Source of the DNA: Xylocopa sonorina
Taxonomy: Eukaryota; Arthropoda; Insecta; Hymenoptera; Apidae
Direction: 5' to 3'
Length of the DNA: 64,000 nt
Assembly: GCF_050948175.1 (NCBI RefSeq)
Contig: NC_135200.1
Coordinates: 10,159,001-10,223,000, forward strand
This document shows, in pieces, positions 48,024 through 60,960 of the stretch (its first letter is position 1; each line of letters starts with the position of its first letter). The notes under the pieces were generated by a model. That model did no database searches and was not told the origin of the DNA. It worked only from the letters and a program-made list of their open reading frames with translations. The position numbers and the translations under genes are program-made.

Positions 48024-51000
48024 GTAAGAGCGAAGAGGAGGCTTAATTGAAAATGGTTTACCTCCCCCCTCTCGTTTCCACGGCTCTGTTCGTGATCGAG
48101 CCGCGGAAGCTAGGTGAAACGATCCCCGGTGGAGATCGGAAATGCCCCGTCTGGCCCATCGATCACTTCCGTTCCGATGCCCCGCGAGGTACGTGCCGCG
48201 TTATCGACCGCCTATGATCGCGAGATCGTGTTACAAGATCGATCGAGCCGCGCAATTTTCTCATTATCGAGAAAGCAAGGATAACCGCGCGCAACACCTA
48301 GATGCGCTGAAACGATCGGTACCATTTTCTCCCCTATGCCCCACGATCTCGATCGTGGATACAGTTGGTGCTCCGTTTATGGGAAATTTTAGTTAACGCT
48401 CGATTTGCCCGCCGCACTTTCCCTCGGGCTTTATTATTCGAATCGTCGCGCTACGACGATCGGCTACGATCGTTCGTAGATCGATGCCAAAAGTCGGTCG
48501 ACGTTTCTTCTGCTATTTTTTTTTTTTTTTCAAGTGCGATTAAAAGGCAGTAGGTTTTGTGTCAGTCGAATCAAGGGTGCGAGCAAATGGACGCTTTGAT
48601 CTAGATATTCGAATCCGATTTGTTCGAGTGAAAAACAGAGCTGCGGAGAAACTCGTGCATCAGCGAGCTATTTAGGCTAACCCAAGTTCGCTTTCCTTCC
48701 TTTTCAGCGGAGCAAAAAATAACAGCGATTATACTCTCCTCGTAAAATTCCATTTACTGTCTTTTTGAAGAACAGTAGTTCACCTGAATTAAAATTTACT
48801 TATTCGCGAAGAAAAGAAGTCAGTTCGTCTAGCTTTCCACTAGAGAATCATCTTGTAAATTAAACGAGAGGCCAGTAAAACGATGTATGTTTGTAACGCA
48901 ACGAACTCGCAGCTGAGGCGATTATAAAAACGATCCAGTTACCCGAATAAATCGACTTTTCGAGCTGGTCGTCTCCTCGAACACGTCCCGCCTCTCCCGT
49001 TTTACGGGAACTCGCCGGCGCCGGTACGTGACTGCGAAATGTAAACGTTTGCCGATCGTCCGGTTTTTTCCTCGTTTCGTATTTACGACCGCGAACCACG
49101 GATCAGACGTCCCTTTCTAAACTTTCACCCGCGAACGGCGACGCACGGATCCTTTAACGCTTCGTATCGGGCAATTTTTCCCGCGAGCTGATCGATAAGA
49201 GCACCGCGCGACCGATTTCGATCCTGGAGCCGCTGATCGAGATCGCCGTGACTCGTGCGGATCGCGAGCTGTCGTTCGACATGGATCACGATGGTATATT
49301 AATTTCCATCCTGTTCTCGACGCGATCCCTATTTTCCGCACCGCGAGAGAAATCTGTTCTCGCGTCGTCGAACAGGTGAAACAAGTAAATAGAAGATACG
49401 TGTGGGGTGAAATTGAAAATTGTGGGTCTTCGAGGCGTGCGATTGGAAAATCAGAAACTCTTTCTTCTCGTTTTTATCTATATAAAGTTGTACTACAACT
49501 CGAAAGCAGGGTTCGTATAATATGTGGCTGTCGATTTACATTGCAAACGTCGTAGTTACGGGTACAAATTATTTTAACGTGGCTTTTACGTTTTTTTTTT
49601 TTAGTGTAAATGGAATGTCTAGTGGCTATTAGCACGGACGATTACTATTCGCGCGACTATCCAGGCGAAATTTGCAATTTCTCTGGCTACCGCTGTTCGT
49701 TACGTGAAGCAGAATTTTTTTTCGAGCTTCGTTTCGCACGTTAGACTAGCCTTTTATCGGGACTAGTGGATATCTGCGGCAATTGTGAGCTTCCGTTTAG
49801 CAGCAAGTACAGGATGTATTAATTTCCACTCCGTTATCTGTACGACTTCTCTTTTCCACGGTATTATCGCTGGCTTGGCACTAGGAGAGAAATCTACAGG
49901 ATTAATAGACGTCCTGGGAACACGTCGTGTAATAGTAAAAAGCTAAATGCTACAGAGTTGCAACGTTCTAAGTTTCAGGAAATAAGATCGTTTAAAATTC
50001 CATCGACATTTCATCCCACGCGACGATACGATGCAACGCGAGGGGTTGATTCCGCGCGAGGAAAGCTCGATTCGACTTTTATCGCGTACGCGCCCTTTAA
50101 ATCGAGCAGCACTCCGCGAAACAATCGTTAGATCGAACGATCGTTTCACTCGAGAGAGTTATCGAGGGGCTCGAATCAATTTGGGCCGCGTGTGTCGTTA
50201 TTATAGTGCACGGTCTGTGATTCGGTCGGCATCGAGCCGATGCGTGAAGAGCGAGTTTGAACGATCGATTATCGAATCGCGCGGCGTTCCACGGGGCCTG
50301 GTTGTCGAGAAACGCGGTGAGTAGAAAGCGGTTTAATGGACGGCCGTGTTTGGCCTCGATCAACGGACTCTCCCTTCATTTTCTATGACAGCTGCGACCG
50401 GTCTTCCGCCAGTTTTTCGCTCTTCCGCGGAGAACGGGCATTCCTCTTCCGGTTTCGAGTCCGTTCCTCCTTCCGTTCACCTTGAAAATCGCTTCGAAAC
50501 GGAACGTATCTGACTGCGTCGTTCTCGTTCGAATGCATTTCGCGAAATGGAAACCTGAAATCTGTCGATCGATCGGATGGACAGGTTTCCCCGTTTCAGC
50601 GAAATCACGTGAGTGTAAACAAGAACGGAGAACGCGCGATGGTTAAATAAACCGGAGACGTGTACCAGCGTCATAAAGAGATAAGAAGAAACGTTACATA
50701 ATTAAGAGAAGGAAAAAAGCCCTCGAGCCGTCGAATTATCTCGACGTCATAAACGTCCATATATCATTCGGAAAGGCAGACATCAGATTCCAACAGTTCG
50801 CGGCCCCGCTCTGCTACGTAAATCACCCTCATTAGATACCCCTATCGGGGCCCCTATAACGACCGCTCGAGTTAACGGTCCCAGCCAATTTTTAATGAAT
50901 TCAATGTCGATCCTAATTTTAAATCCTAACTGTACACTCCTCTTACGAGTGCTTCTATATTTTCGACGCGAAACGAAGAATAACGTACAACTCAACGCTT

Positions 51001-51386
51001 TCGAGTTTCGCTATAATAATTCATCGATGTCAACTGAAATATTTGAGACTCTCAGCTTTCCGATTTACCTCGAATTTTTGGTGGTCGAACGTTGAGATTC
51101 TCCTCGAAGCGAATTGGAAAGAGCGACGGAGGCAGCGATCGAAGGAAAGGGTTTCGAAATCGGACGCGGGACGAGGACGGACAAGAAACGCCGGCGGGAT
51201 CGATAAACGAGCGTCCCTCGTCGAGTTAACCAGGAAGCGTGGGGCGAATCGACGACAAGGGGCATTGTCGTTCCCGGCTGTTGGTACTATCGTCGAAATT
51301 ACATCGAGCGGTACCGCGAGCCTGTAAATCGCGCTCGTTTCACCGCGAGACGTCGGAGAAAGTGAATAATTAGAAGGCGCCTCGAG

Positions 51387-51407
51387 GTCTTAAAGGCCTT
51401 TAAAGAC
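51387..51407. other. Near-perfect palindrome around AAAGGCCTTT
   Basis: GTCTTAAAGG and CCTTTAAAGAC are complementary apart from one extra base. It is a short symmetric element of unknown role in intron 2. Confidence 0.4.
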
Positions 51408-54400
51408 TATGAGCGACGAGCGGTGCGTAACAGCCGACTTCTCTCCGCGCGTCACCGCCGCGAGACTCCTTTAATTAAAGCGGGCCTTGTTAATTCATGC
51501 GTTACCGTCACGGGGCCATTTTCACCGCGTTCGCCCTCCTCCTCCCTTCTAAATCGCCCGTTCTGTTCCTCTCAACGATTCTATTCACCCTGGATCTCCG
51601 ACGACTGTCCATGGTATTCCAATTAGAAAGATCTTTCCTTGCAACTTATCACCTGTTACGAACGTACAGGTTAATTTGCATAATTACGATCAACAATAGC
51701 AATTTTCCACTATCCGTCTTGAAATTGTAGCGTCATTTGAGTAAACGAGGATACAATTAACCGGAGAACGAGCCGAAGGATTATCTACCGGTGTATCAAC
51801 CTTGAACGCAACGTAGCAAGTCTTCGTAAAAGAACGTGTCTACTCGAACGTGTAACAGCGTAGCGTAAACCGCAGAAACGAATTCGTGGAGTCATCGAGT
51901 ACATAGTGCCGCGCGTACACGCATTTTAATAAAGTAAACGAGCATTGTGCTCGAAGGTGGCCTCGACGATCGTCGTAACGTTCGTTCTTGGCTCTCGATA
52001 AGAGCCGACGCGGCCGATAACACGCGGCGAACGCGCGTTCTCCAATCGTGGGTCCGAGCACAATCGCGAGGAGAAACAATCGCGCGCGAGCAGGCTCGAT
52101 CCTTCTTCGCGAACGTAATATACCTTCGTGGCGGGCATTTTTGCTCGTCACGAAACGCTCGTTCATGAAACCGTGCAACAAAGGACGCGTTCAGACCGAT
52201 CGCCGGCCCGATTCTACCTGTCGTTTATCGACGTTTAGTTGCATAACAATAATGACACAGCGTATACGCGCCTCGAAACGGAGTACGTACCTGCTAAATC
52301 AGCGTGTCGACGCGTTGCCTGGCGTATCGATACCTGACGTCGCACACCACCAGAACCATCGACACGTGTCGATGTTTGTCAACCGATTTTCACTCGACTC
52401 CCACGGCTAGCGATGGGATCGAGCGCGCTTTACGCTCTCGAGTAATCCGATAAGACGATCTGATACTTGCAGAGGGCAAAACCGTGGCTGACTTCGCACG
52501 GAGCTCGTTCCCATCCCTGGCGATCGCGTCAGTTTCGACGAACTTTTAAACAATAACCGCAATCAGGATACGCAGAGGAACGAGGGCCGTGTTTCTTTTG
52601 AGAACGTTGCGTTACCAGGTAAATACGTACACGGTCGCTCGATTGCACAATCGACGTGTGCGGCCCACACGGACGCGTGTCTCATTGCGTAACCGACATA
52701 CCTCATTGTTAGCCCAGGACTGTTCGTAGCCGAGAAAACGGTCTTATCAGGTGAAGAAAGAACGAGCGCTTTCCTTCTGTCGGGCTGACCTCATCCCACG
52801 CCAACGCCACCGACAGACGTCGCTGAATTCGTGTTTCATTAACTGAGAATCGCCAAACTGACGCTCGCGAGAACGGTAGAGCAACGATAACGCAAGATTC
52901 TTCGCGGACGATGTCGAGCACGAAGTGGAGAACACTTTACGCCGCGCTGGCCAGAGAAGATTATGAACGTGGGTTGCGCTAGATTGGGTAGGTCTAACGT
53001 CGCTGGACTTTGCTCTAATTGAACGATATTTAGGTCACGTTAAACGCGACTTGGATGGAGTTTAATTAGTTTAAGTCTCCGTTAAATTCGAGTGTCCTTA
53101 TTCGCGGATTTATGGCTCGAGTTTTACTTCGCGCGTCAACCGTGCACGATCGTGATTAGAAATGCAGTTTCCTTCGTATCTTGGCTCGATTTATTTAATC
53201 GATTAAACTTTCGACAACACTCTTCTCTCCTTCGAATATATTGTCCTCGGATAGGGTAGATTTCGTTATCCCCGTTTCGATGTCAGCCAAACTCCACGAA
53301 GCGGTCCCAAAGCGGAGCCAAAGATTCATTAGGCCGTGGCGACGGTGGACGAGGCAAAGTCGAATCTAAATCAAGCGTAGGCCATTTCGGTTTAGGGCTA
53401 TTTCCGATCTGGGTTACGACTCGCCTCGGTTCGTATTTAATCCACTCGGCGAGTCATCGTTTTCACCCCGTGTCTCATCGTGGAACGACATCGACGAGGC
53501 GGCCGATCGAACGCGAATCGAACGCGAACGAGACGCGAGACGGTCCCCGCGTTACGCCACGGCACCGTTTAATTAGCCAATTAACGCGTGCACGCCGCTC
53601 GACTCGTTCTCGCGGCTTGGCCTCGATAGGGGGGTACATATTCGCGGCCGGACGATATTTTCCCAGACGCAGAACCGCGATCAAATTGGCACACGCTCTA
53701 ACGAACCTGCGACGCGCGGGAAAAAAATCGAGGACGACCGCGAAATTCCGCTGGTTACGTTCATTTGCATCATAATGGGCGCGCCTTCTTTCCGTCCCCT
53801 CGCGAGAACGTACACGACTTGCGTCTCTTCTTCCTTTCTACTCGTTTCGTCCTCGTTTCAACCGATTCCGCCGCTCTTTTTTTCCCTTCGATCGTCGTGG
53901 AAAACCAAGCGACGCGGTCTCTAATGGTATGCTTTCACTGACTGACTGCAATAGGGAGCATTTTAAAGGACGAAGGCAGGCACGCGCGCGGCTGATCATA
54001 TTAATTTGTAGAAAATCCAGAGCGTCCTGCAAAGGTTTCCTTTTTTTTTCTTTCTTCTTGTTTCTTTTTTCCGAGCCACCGATTCGAGGACGTCGCTGTT
54101 CGACGCCTCGATAAACAGGCGCGTTCTGGACGGTGGTAAGAAAAACGTTCGCGGTGAACGGTCGAAATTTCGCAAGAAATGGGCTCAAGTCCAACGTACG
54201 CGTGCACGGTGACTGGGAAAGGTACCTGCGCGTTGCGAACTCTTTATTTCCGTTCTAAACAATCTTCCCTCGAACAACTACTTACAACGAGTCAGCGTTT
54301 TCTATCTGTCATACAAATATCGAATGGTTTTTTTTAACTCTCCGCGTGCATTTATAAACGATGTAGCTAGTCGAACGAGGTACGAAAGGAGGCATGAACC

Positions 54401-55335
54401 CCCGTCGAAGTCTTCCTTTATCATTTTTTCCCAAGACGCCGAAATTGCTGTATAATCCTCTCGAGAGGCATCCCCTTTCGGGTGGCGTCGTTCCAGCTGA
54501 AATTGCTCGCATCAGGTGAAATCGTCCCGTAATTCCACGGGAGATTATCCGGAGCACAAGGGCGGATCCACGGATCCTCAGGCCCGAATCGAGCGTACGC
54601 GCACGATATCAAACAGCTTTACGAGTTTTTAATTGAACAATATTGAATGAGGCCTCTCGCGAATTCTCGTTAACCCGTGCACACTGGAAACGATTACCCA
54701 ACTCGTCACACGAGCTTGCCGATGTTTTCAACGCAACGTCTTATTATTTGTTATTTTCATTCGCTTCGGATCGAAACCGATTAACCTTCGCCCGCCGTTT
54801 CGCTTATAAATAATTATATTAATCAATCATTTCCGAAGAACTTTCAGAGTACTTTTAGTGGTCGCTCGACGCGAGTAGACGGGGATACACGTGTAATTCT
54901 CTGCTGTAAAGTTTCATGCGAGCTTTTAGCGAATGATTACTTAATTTCCCGATGGCGTGTACGATAGGGGTGAATTCGTAATTTCGTGGCTGAAAGTAGC
55001 TTTCCGTAAACGTGTCGGTTAACAGGTTAAACGTCCTCGCGCGTACGATGGTGTAACGAGCGTATTTCCACGGAGTAACGACGAGCAGGACGAGCAGGAC
55101 GAACGGAGAGGAACACGGGCCACGTCGCGCATGGGCCATGCGAGGGCGACTTAAGGCCCGCTGCTGCAAAATGCATTTGCTTACGGCTCGCTCACGTACG
55201 CCCGTATAAAACGGCGCATTATTCGCGAGTTATGCCCCGTACGCACGTCGCTGCTCATTTTTTTTTCTCTCTCTCTCTCTTCCCTCCTCCCTTTGTGAGC
55301 AGCCTCTTAAAGCCTGAACGCGGCCCTTCCTGCAC

Positions 55336-55520
55336 GCGTCGTTCCTTTCTGCCATCTCTTCTTTCCCTCCTCCTTCCTTTCTTCCTTTCGTCCTTTTTTT
55401 AGCATTTTTTTCTCGCTTTTTCTTCCTCCTCCTCCTCCTCCTCTTCTTCTTCTTCTTCTTCTTTTCTTTCTCCAACAGCTCTTTCTTCTTTTTAACTCTC
55501 TCTTTCTCTCTCCGTATTTT
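55336..55520 (+). repeat. Long pyrimidine-rich tract with (CCT)n(CTT)n
   Basis: About 185 bases with very few purines, including a CCT/CTT triplet array at about 55423-55463. On the - strand it encodes Lys/Glu/Arg runs in an open frame (55230-55601) that is low-complexity and not a gene. Mirror-like purine/pyrimidine tracts of this length can form triplex DNA. Confidence 0.75.
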
Positions 55521-57640
55521 TATCTCCGCGCTCCTCGTCGTCGCCTCGGCGCCCAGGGAACGTGCGACACGTGCAAATGCGAGAGCCAACGACGGGTACA
55601 CCTACGCACCGCCTAATCGATGCGTTCATTGTTTGCTGGGCGGCACTGCGGTGGGTTTTGTTTGCTTTGACGAATGATTGATTAGAGGAAGCAGTGGGAA
55701 CGGGGTCTCGGAGAGATTATAGGAATTACACGGATGCTTGTCATGGGAAAAATCGCTGCGATCGATTCGAGATCTATGCCTTCGATGCCTTGGAGATCCA
55801 CTTTTGAAAGTTTCGATTCGAGACGCGACAGGATTCCACCGGATCCAGATCGTTCTCCACGTTTTCGTGGACGCAGAGAAAATCGACTGGCGGCGGGCGT
55901 TCGTTTTCACCTGCGACCGTTTTCACTTGGCCAGCAGCCGTTCTCCATTTGGCAGCGGCGCGTTTCTCTCTCCATCGACGGAAGACGCGGTGAACCAGCC
56001 GCTGCGCAGGCAACTGGTAACTTCACCGGATCGTTGATAAATGGCGACGCCTCGTCTGAGGCACCGAAATCGCCAGGTGGCCAGGCTTACCAGAGCGAAA
56101 TCCGCGGGAACGTTCGAAAAAACAATGGTTCGGAGTTCTCGCCTCGCCGTAGGAATTCCTATTCCTGGCGGTGGTCTTGGTTGAGGCGTGTTGCAGGGTC
56201 AGACGGCGAAACAAAGGTCCACGTTGGACGGTGCTCGTGCCAGGCTAATTATCGATAAGGCAATCAATCTCTGGAACCGGGGTACGGGCTGGTAATGCCA
56301 ACCTCCGGGCCACGAGAGAAAGCAGTTTTGATTGGGACTACGTGTACAGTGGTACGCGATACGTTTCGCTTGTGTTGCCATTACCCTCGAGAACGTTTTC
56401 GACTGGTTTTTTTAGTCACGTTCGAGGAAAGCACTGTGCATCGTTACCTAATTTGGTACGTGCCACTGTTCGCGTACGTCGCGTGGTAACTCTTGTCAGT
56501 TTTCTGAAAGCATTCGGGAGGGACTCGAGTTCATTGTCTCACGAGTAACTCGATATTTCGCGTTCGATATTCGCGAGGTAGGTAATAGAGTGCGCAGGGT
56601 TTCAGGTAAACGATTGCCGTGACCATTCCGTGACGTTGCCTCATCCAGTCGCGAAAGGGTTAAGAGAGCTCACCGCCAGCGCGCTGGTACAAACGTACAA
56701 GTGTTATCGGGACCAGTATTGGCGTTATAATTCATCGTACATGTAACAATCTGCATTTCAAGCCGCGCAAAACAGTCTTCCATGATATATTTCAAAATCT
56801 ATGGACAGGAACATTAAGTACTCGCGTTCGACGTGCGAAAAAATCAGACCGATCTCTCTCTCTCCTTTTCTCTGGCAAAGTACTAAAATCGCGACGATAA
56901 TAGGTTCGTAATTGTCGGTGGTATGGATACATAAATCGGGTTGATTTACGAGCCGTGCAACGGAGAAACGATCGCGTTCCATTGTCTTGGAAAGCGGGAG
57001 GAAAAGCGCGAAAGAAATTCAGCCGCAATAAGCCGGGTAATAACCGCGGCCCGTTCAACGTCGATCGATAATTGGGAAATATTTCGAATAACTCGTAACG
57101 CGTTTTACTAGGTCGTCGAGTTCATTTTACGAGCGCGCGATTTTATGGCCAGCCAGGAACTATCGATCGTAGGTAAGATGTACACGTGTAGCAGGAATTA
57201 ATACAATTAACGAGCACCATTTAATTCAGAAGGCGCAGCGGCGGTGGTCTACTTCTCTCTAGTCGACCCACCTGCCCCTTCGACGGACAGGTAACCGAGC
57301 CTCCGCGACGCCGTTCAGCTCGATTTTTGTCGGTTCCCCCCGTGTCACGAGTTATTGTACCTATTAACATAATTTTATGCGACATTAATCGCCTCTCGTT
57401 TAAAGGTGCCGGGTTTAATACCAGAATTACCGATGCTCGACCTGCACTTACATATATCTAACGAAGTCGTTAAAACGACGGGTTTTGCGCTACTCCGCGT
57501 TATTTATGAAAGGAAATGGTAACGCGTCGTTGCTTGAGAATGTAAGAAAAGCGATCTTTTCGCATTCCTTTCGAGCAATTTCTAAATAATCTAACTGAAA
57601 ATGTTTTCATACTTTCGACTGAATTTTCTATCAGACTTTT

Positions 57641-57694
57641 CAGAGATTTCTCAGAGAGAGAGATTTATCAGAGAGATTTCTCAGTCTCTTTAAT
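57641..57694 (+). repeat. Imperfect CAGAGA..GATTT tandem repeat
   Basis: Three closely related CAGAGA(GA)nTTT/ATTTCTCAG units lie in tandem. This is a small local duplication in intron 2. Confidence 0.5.
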
Positions 57695-59933
57695 AAATTA
57701 TGGAGAATCTGAGAAACGAATTGCTGCGAATCTACAGAATCTCAATAAAATAAAATTTCACCGCCGCTGGTTCGACGACGCGGATAAATTTCATTCGCAA
57801 AACACTCTCGTTCGCTTCTGCCAAGTCATAGTTCACCAGCTGTCAGCGAGGATGGCGATTAGCGGGGCAACGATCCCCGGAAAGCGAAAATGCCGGGTTC
57901 GGGCCGCGTTTCAGCCAATTACGCGGACTTTGCTCGTCCGGCACCTGCGCGGCTTCATCGTGGCACTGTTCGCGTACAATGGGATTACTCGAATCACCGA
58001 TCCATCGACTACGATCGATTCTCTTCATACATTAACCATCGCAATCCCTGGATCTGGACTCCGTTTCCATTGAGATCCATTTAGCGACGAATTCGCCACA
58101 GGGGTGCACGTTTCATTCGCTGAGCTGGGGAGGGTTCGTTGCTCGAAAGTCGTGGATCAAGGGTATTCTGCTGTTCAAGTGCTTCTCGAGAAATCCCTCC
58201 GACTGGATCTGCTCAGTTTCGTAGTCCCCTTAAAAGATAAATTACTTCGTCAATCGAATGATTATCAACGCACACCCATAGAGGATCGCGCTACTATTTT
58301 GGAATTCGAAGCGGAAAAGAATCAAAGAGAACCTCTACGCTGGCGATCTCGACAAATTTCACAGAAATCACGTTGATTTCCGCGCACGCCACTCTCTCCA
58401 GCATTGTCCACGGCTATTCTTCTCGCGTCGAACGCGGGGAACGAGCAAGAGCACGCGAAGGTTCGTGTCGCGACGTTATTGGGACACGGTCCGTTTCCAT
58501 ACGTTTCCCAGGCCGTGTTCGGCCGATCCGCGACGCTTGTAACCCCGCCGGATGCCGGGGTGCACCGCGACGCCCCGTTTAAAACCGCCGCGGCGAAATG
58601 CCCAGAACGTTGGAACACGAGCGTGTCGTGACTTCATCGTCTGGTACCTCGATGCCGCCTCTATTGTTCTATGAATAGAGCTCGCCTATCTCTTCCCTTT
58701 TGGCTCCCTCGCCTCCTCTCCGTTCGCCGTTGTTCCACCTTTCACCGGGAACCGGGAAACGTATCCGAATTGGAGGGCTTGTTCTGGGGATTAGCCGTGG
58801 CGATCGCCACGGTCGTTTATCATCCGGACCTTTCTAAGCAACGTTGTCCTATTAGAGATAGATATCGAGGAATCTAATGGGAGTTTTCCTTCTTTCCTTC
58901 CTACCAAGTGTCACTGATCTTATCTTTTCTTACGATTGTTACGCATGCGTTCTGTAGTTTCGTGTGTCGAGATTTTTAGATGAAATTAACAATAATTGTA
59001 TAGTGAAAAACTGGCGATTTTCGTTATTGAAGTTGAGCAAGGAGTAGGTAGGCTTGAAATTTTTCCACGAGGAGGATTCTCTCGGGTGTAGGACGAACTG
59101 GAGTGCACGCTCTCGAGTGTACGCGTATGAAATATCGTGACACGCGAGCTCTGACACCTACCGTGAGGAAAGAAGATCGAATCTGATCCGTGGTAATTCG
59201 ATCGTGAAAAGAAGGAGGCAGAGGTCCGCGATGTTTTGTCTCTGCGTCGATATGCAAATTCTAATTTCGATATTGCAAAATCGAGCGAGAGCTACCTGTT
59301 TCGATACCATTTCGTAACGATTGCAGCTGGCGTGTGCTTTTAGAGCGAGAAGAATAAAAATTGTTGAATACGTATGACAATTTCTAGCCACTGCGACGCA
59401 GGGTAATTAAGCGGGGAAAGTCGAGACGACTCGACTTCGAACGCGAACGTCTTCTGTCACTCGAGTCGCGTAAACGGTCCGTTTCTAACTTCTTACTTCC
59501 CCGTTTCCCTTGGCAGAGACGATTCTCATGCCAGTCTTTGTCTGAAATGACCCGTGACCCTTCGCTCGAACCGGAAACGCGGAGTAGGAAGAACTGGAAG
59601 TTGCGTAAGTCCTCTGTGAACAGATGAGTCGCGGACGGAGTTCGTAGAAACGCGTTCTCAGACTCGTTGGTTCTTCTCTGGCTCGCCGCTCCTCTGCTTC
59701 TTCTTCAAGATTTTAGATTACGAATTTATATTATTTTATATGTATCAAAAGGCAAGTTCGCTGCAAGTAATCTACTCGGTGAATCTCGTAAAAATCGCGA
59801 AAAACGCAAGAAAAGCGAGTACGTGTCGCACTTCGAAGAAATCGGAATTCCAAACGCTTCTCGCGATAGATTCCGCGGGACTCGAATCGTTAGAGGCGTT
59901 GCTGGTCGTCTCGGAGCTCGCGTTTAACCGGTT

Positions 59934-59945
59934 AATCGAAGTACG
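59934..59945. promoter_or_regulatory. 12-bp palindrome with AACCGGTT core
   Basis: TTAACCGGTTAA is self-complementary and contains the Grainyhead optimum AACCGGTT, as does the site at 33385-33398. It is a candidate site only; chance occurrence is plausible. Confidence 0.28.
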
Positions 59946-60942
59946 AAACCATCGATAACCATCGACGGTGTTGGCTATCGATATTTCTCCACCTCCTCCG
60001 ATCGGCGAGGCGCATAATCGTGCGGCGAAGGTGGCATTAAATCGAGAGGTAGAAATTTCGTTGCACAATCGAACGCTCGTCGGATTTCTCCGCGGGCAGG
60101 AGCCTCTCTTCGTTAATACGACACGATGCCGTCGGTCGCCGGTACCCGGTGACTAGTTCGATCGGTAATTCGACCCGGGAGAAGTGGCAAGAAGACCCGG
60201 AAGAGCGGACCGCGAGAAGAAAACCTTCGTGTAACAGGGCAACGAGGATCGGCCCCGCGGTGAACGGCGATCCTATCTCTTTGTTGCATCGCCGACTCCA
60301 GCTTCGGTTCTGCTTCGAAGCGTTTCCAGAAAATCTGATTCCTCCCTCCAGCTCCCGGTTTCTTGCGTCCAACGATCGGAAAAATCTCTCCCTAGCTACT
60401 CGTTGCTTCAACTTGCGTCTCAGAAATCTGCAATTCCATTTTTTCTGTGTGGAAATCTCTGTGGAATTAGAAAATTCCGCATCGATCGAGAAGATCTCTT
60501 TCTCTCTTTTGGCGTCCATTTGCTGCTCCAATTATGAAATTTGCCGGCGATTATATATCGGGTGGAATTCTGTGCTTTCGAATTGAAATTGGAAACTTCA
60601 CGGAGTAATTAGAGTGGAGTAATTACGGTGACGTTGATCAGTGGCGATCGCGGTGCATTTTCTGTCTTATCCTCTAACAAGTGAAATTCCCCGAGCCCTC
60701 TTACTTCGCAATCAGAGTGTGACAATTGTATATTTGTATCAATGGTAATCGCGGCGAGTTTTGCGCTAGAATTTCGGTCCGGCATTTCGACTGCGATTTA
60801 GAGGCTTCTCACTTGGCAAGTAGAGTGCATCAACTGCGTCTGTATACGTCTATCGGTAATAATTGCAAAAAGTTTACAGTCTGATTGGAATTCGAAATGG
60901 CCTCGCGCGTATTATGCGTCGACTCGTAGTACGGTGCATTTG

Positions 60943-60960
60943 GAGCGAGCGAGCGAGCGA
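60943..60960 (+). repeat. (GAGC)n short repeat
   Basis: About four GAGC units in intron 2, with no evident function. Confidence 0.55.

Noticed and set aside
49270..49900. Similar ATTAATTTCCA..CC stretches at about 49.3 and 49.8 kb
   Set aside because: Similarity is short and gapped. I could not separate it from chance by eye.
55230..55601. Lys/Glu/Arg-rich frame on -
   Set aside because: It is a low-complexity translation of the polypyrimidine tract, with no domain or splice support.
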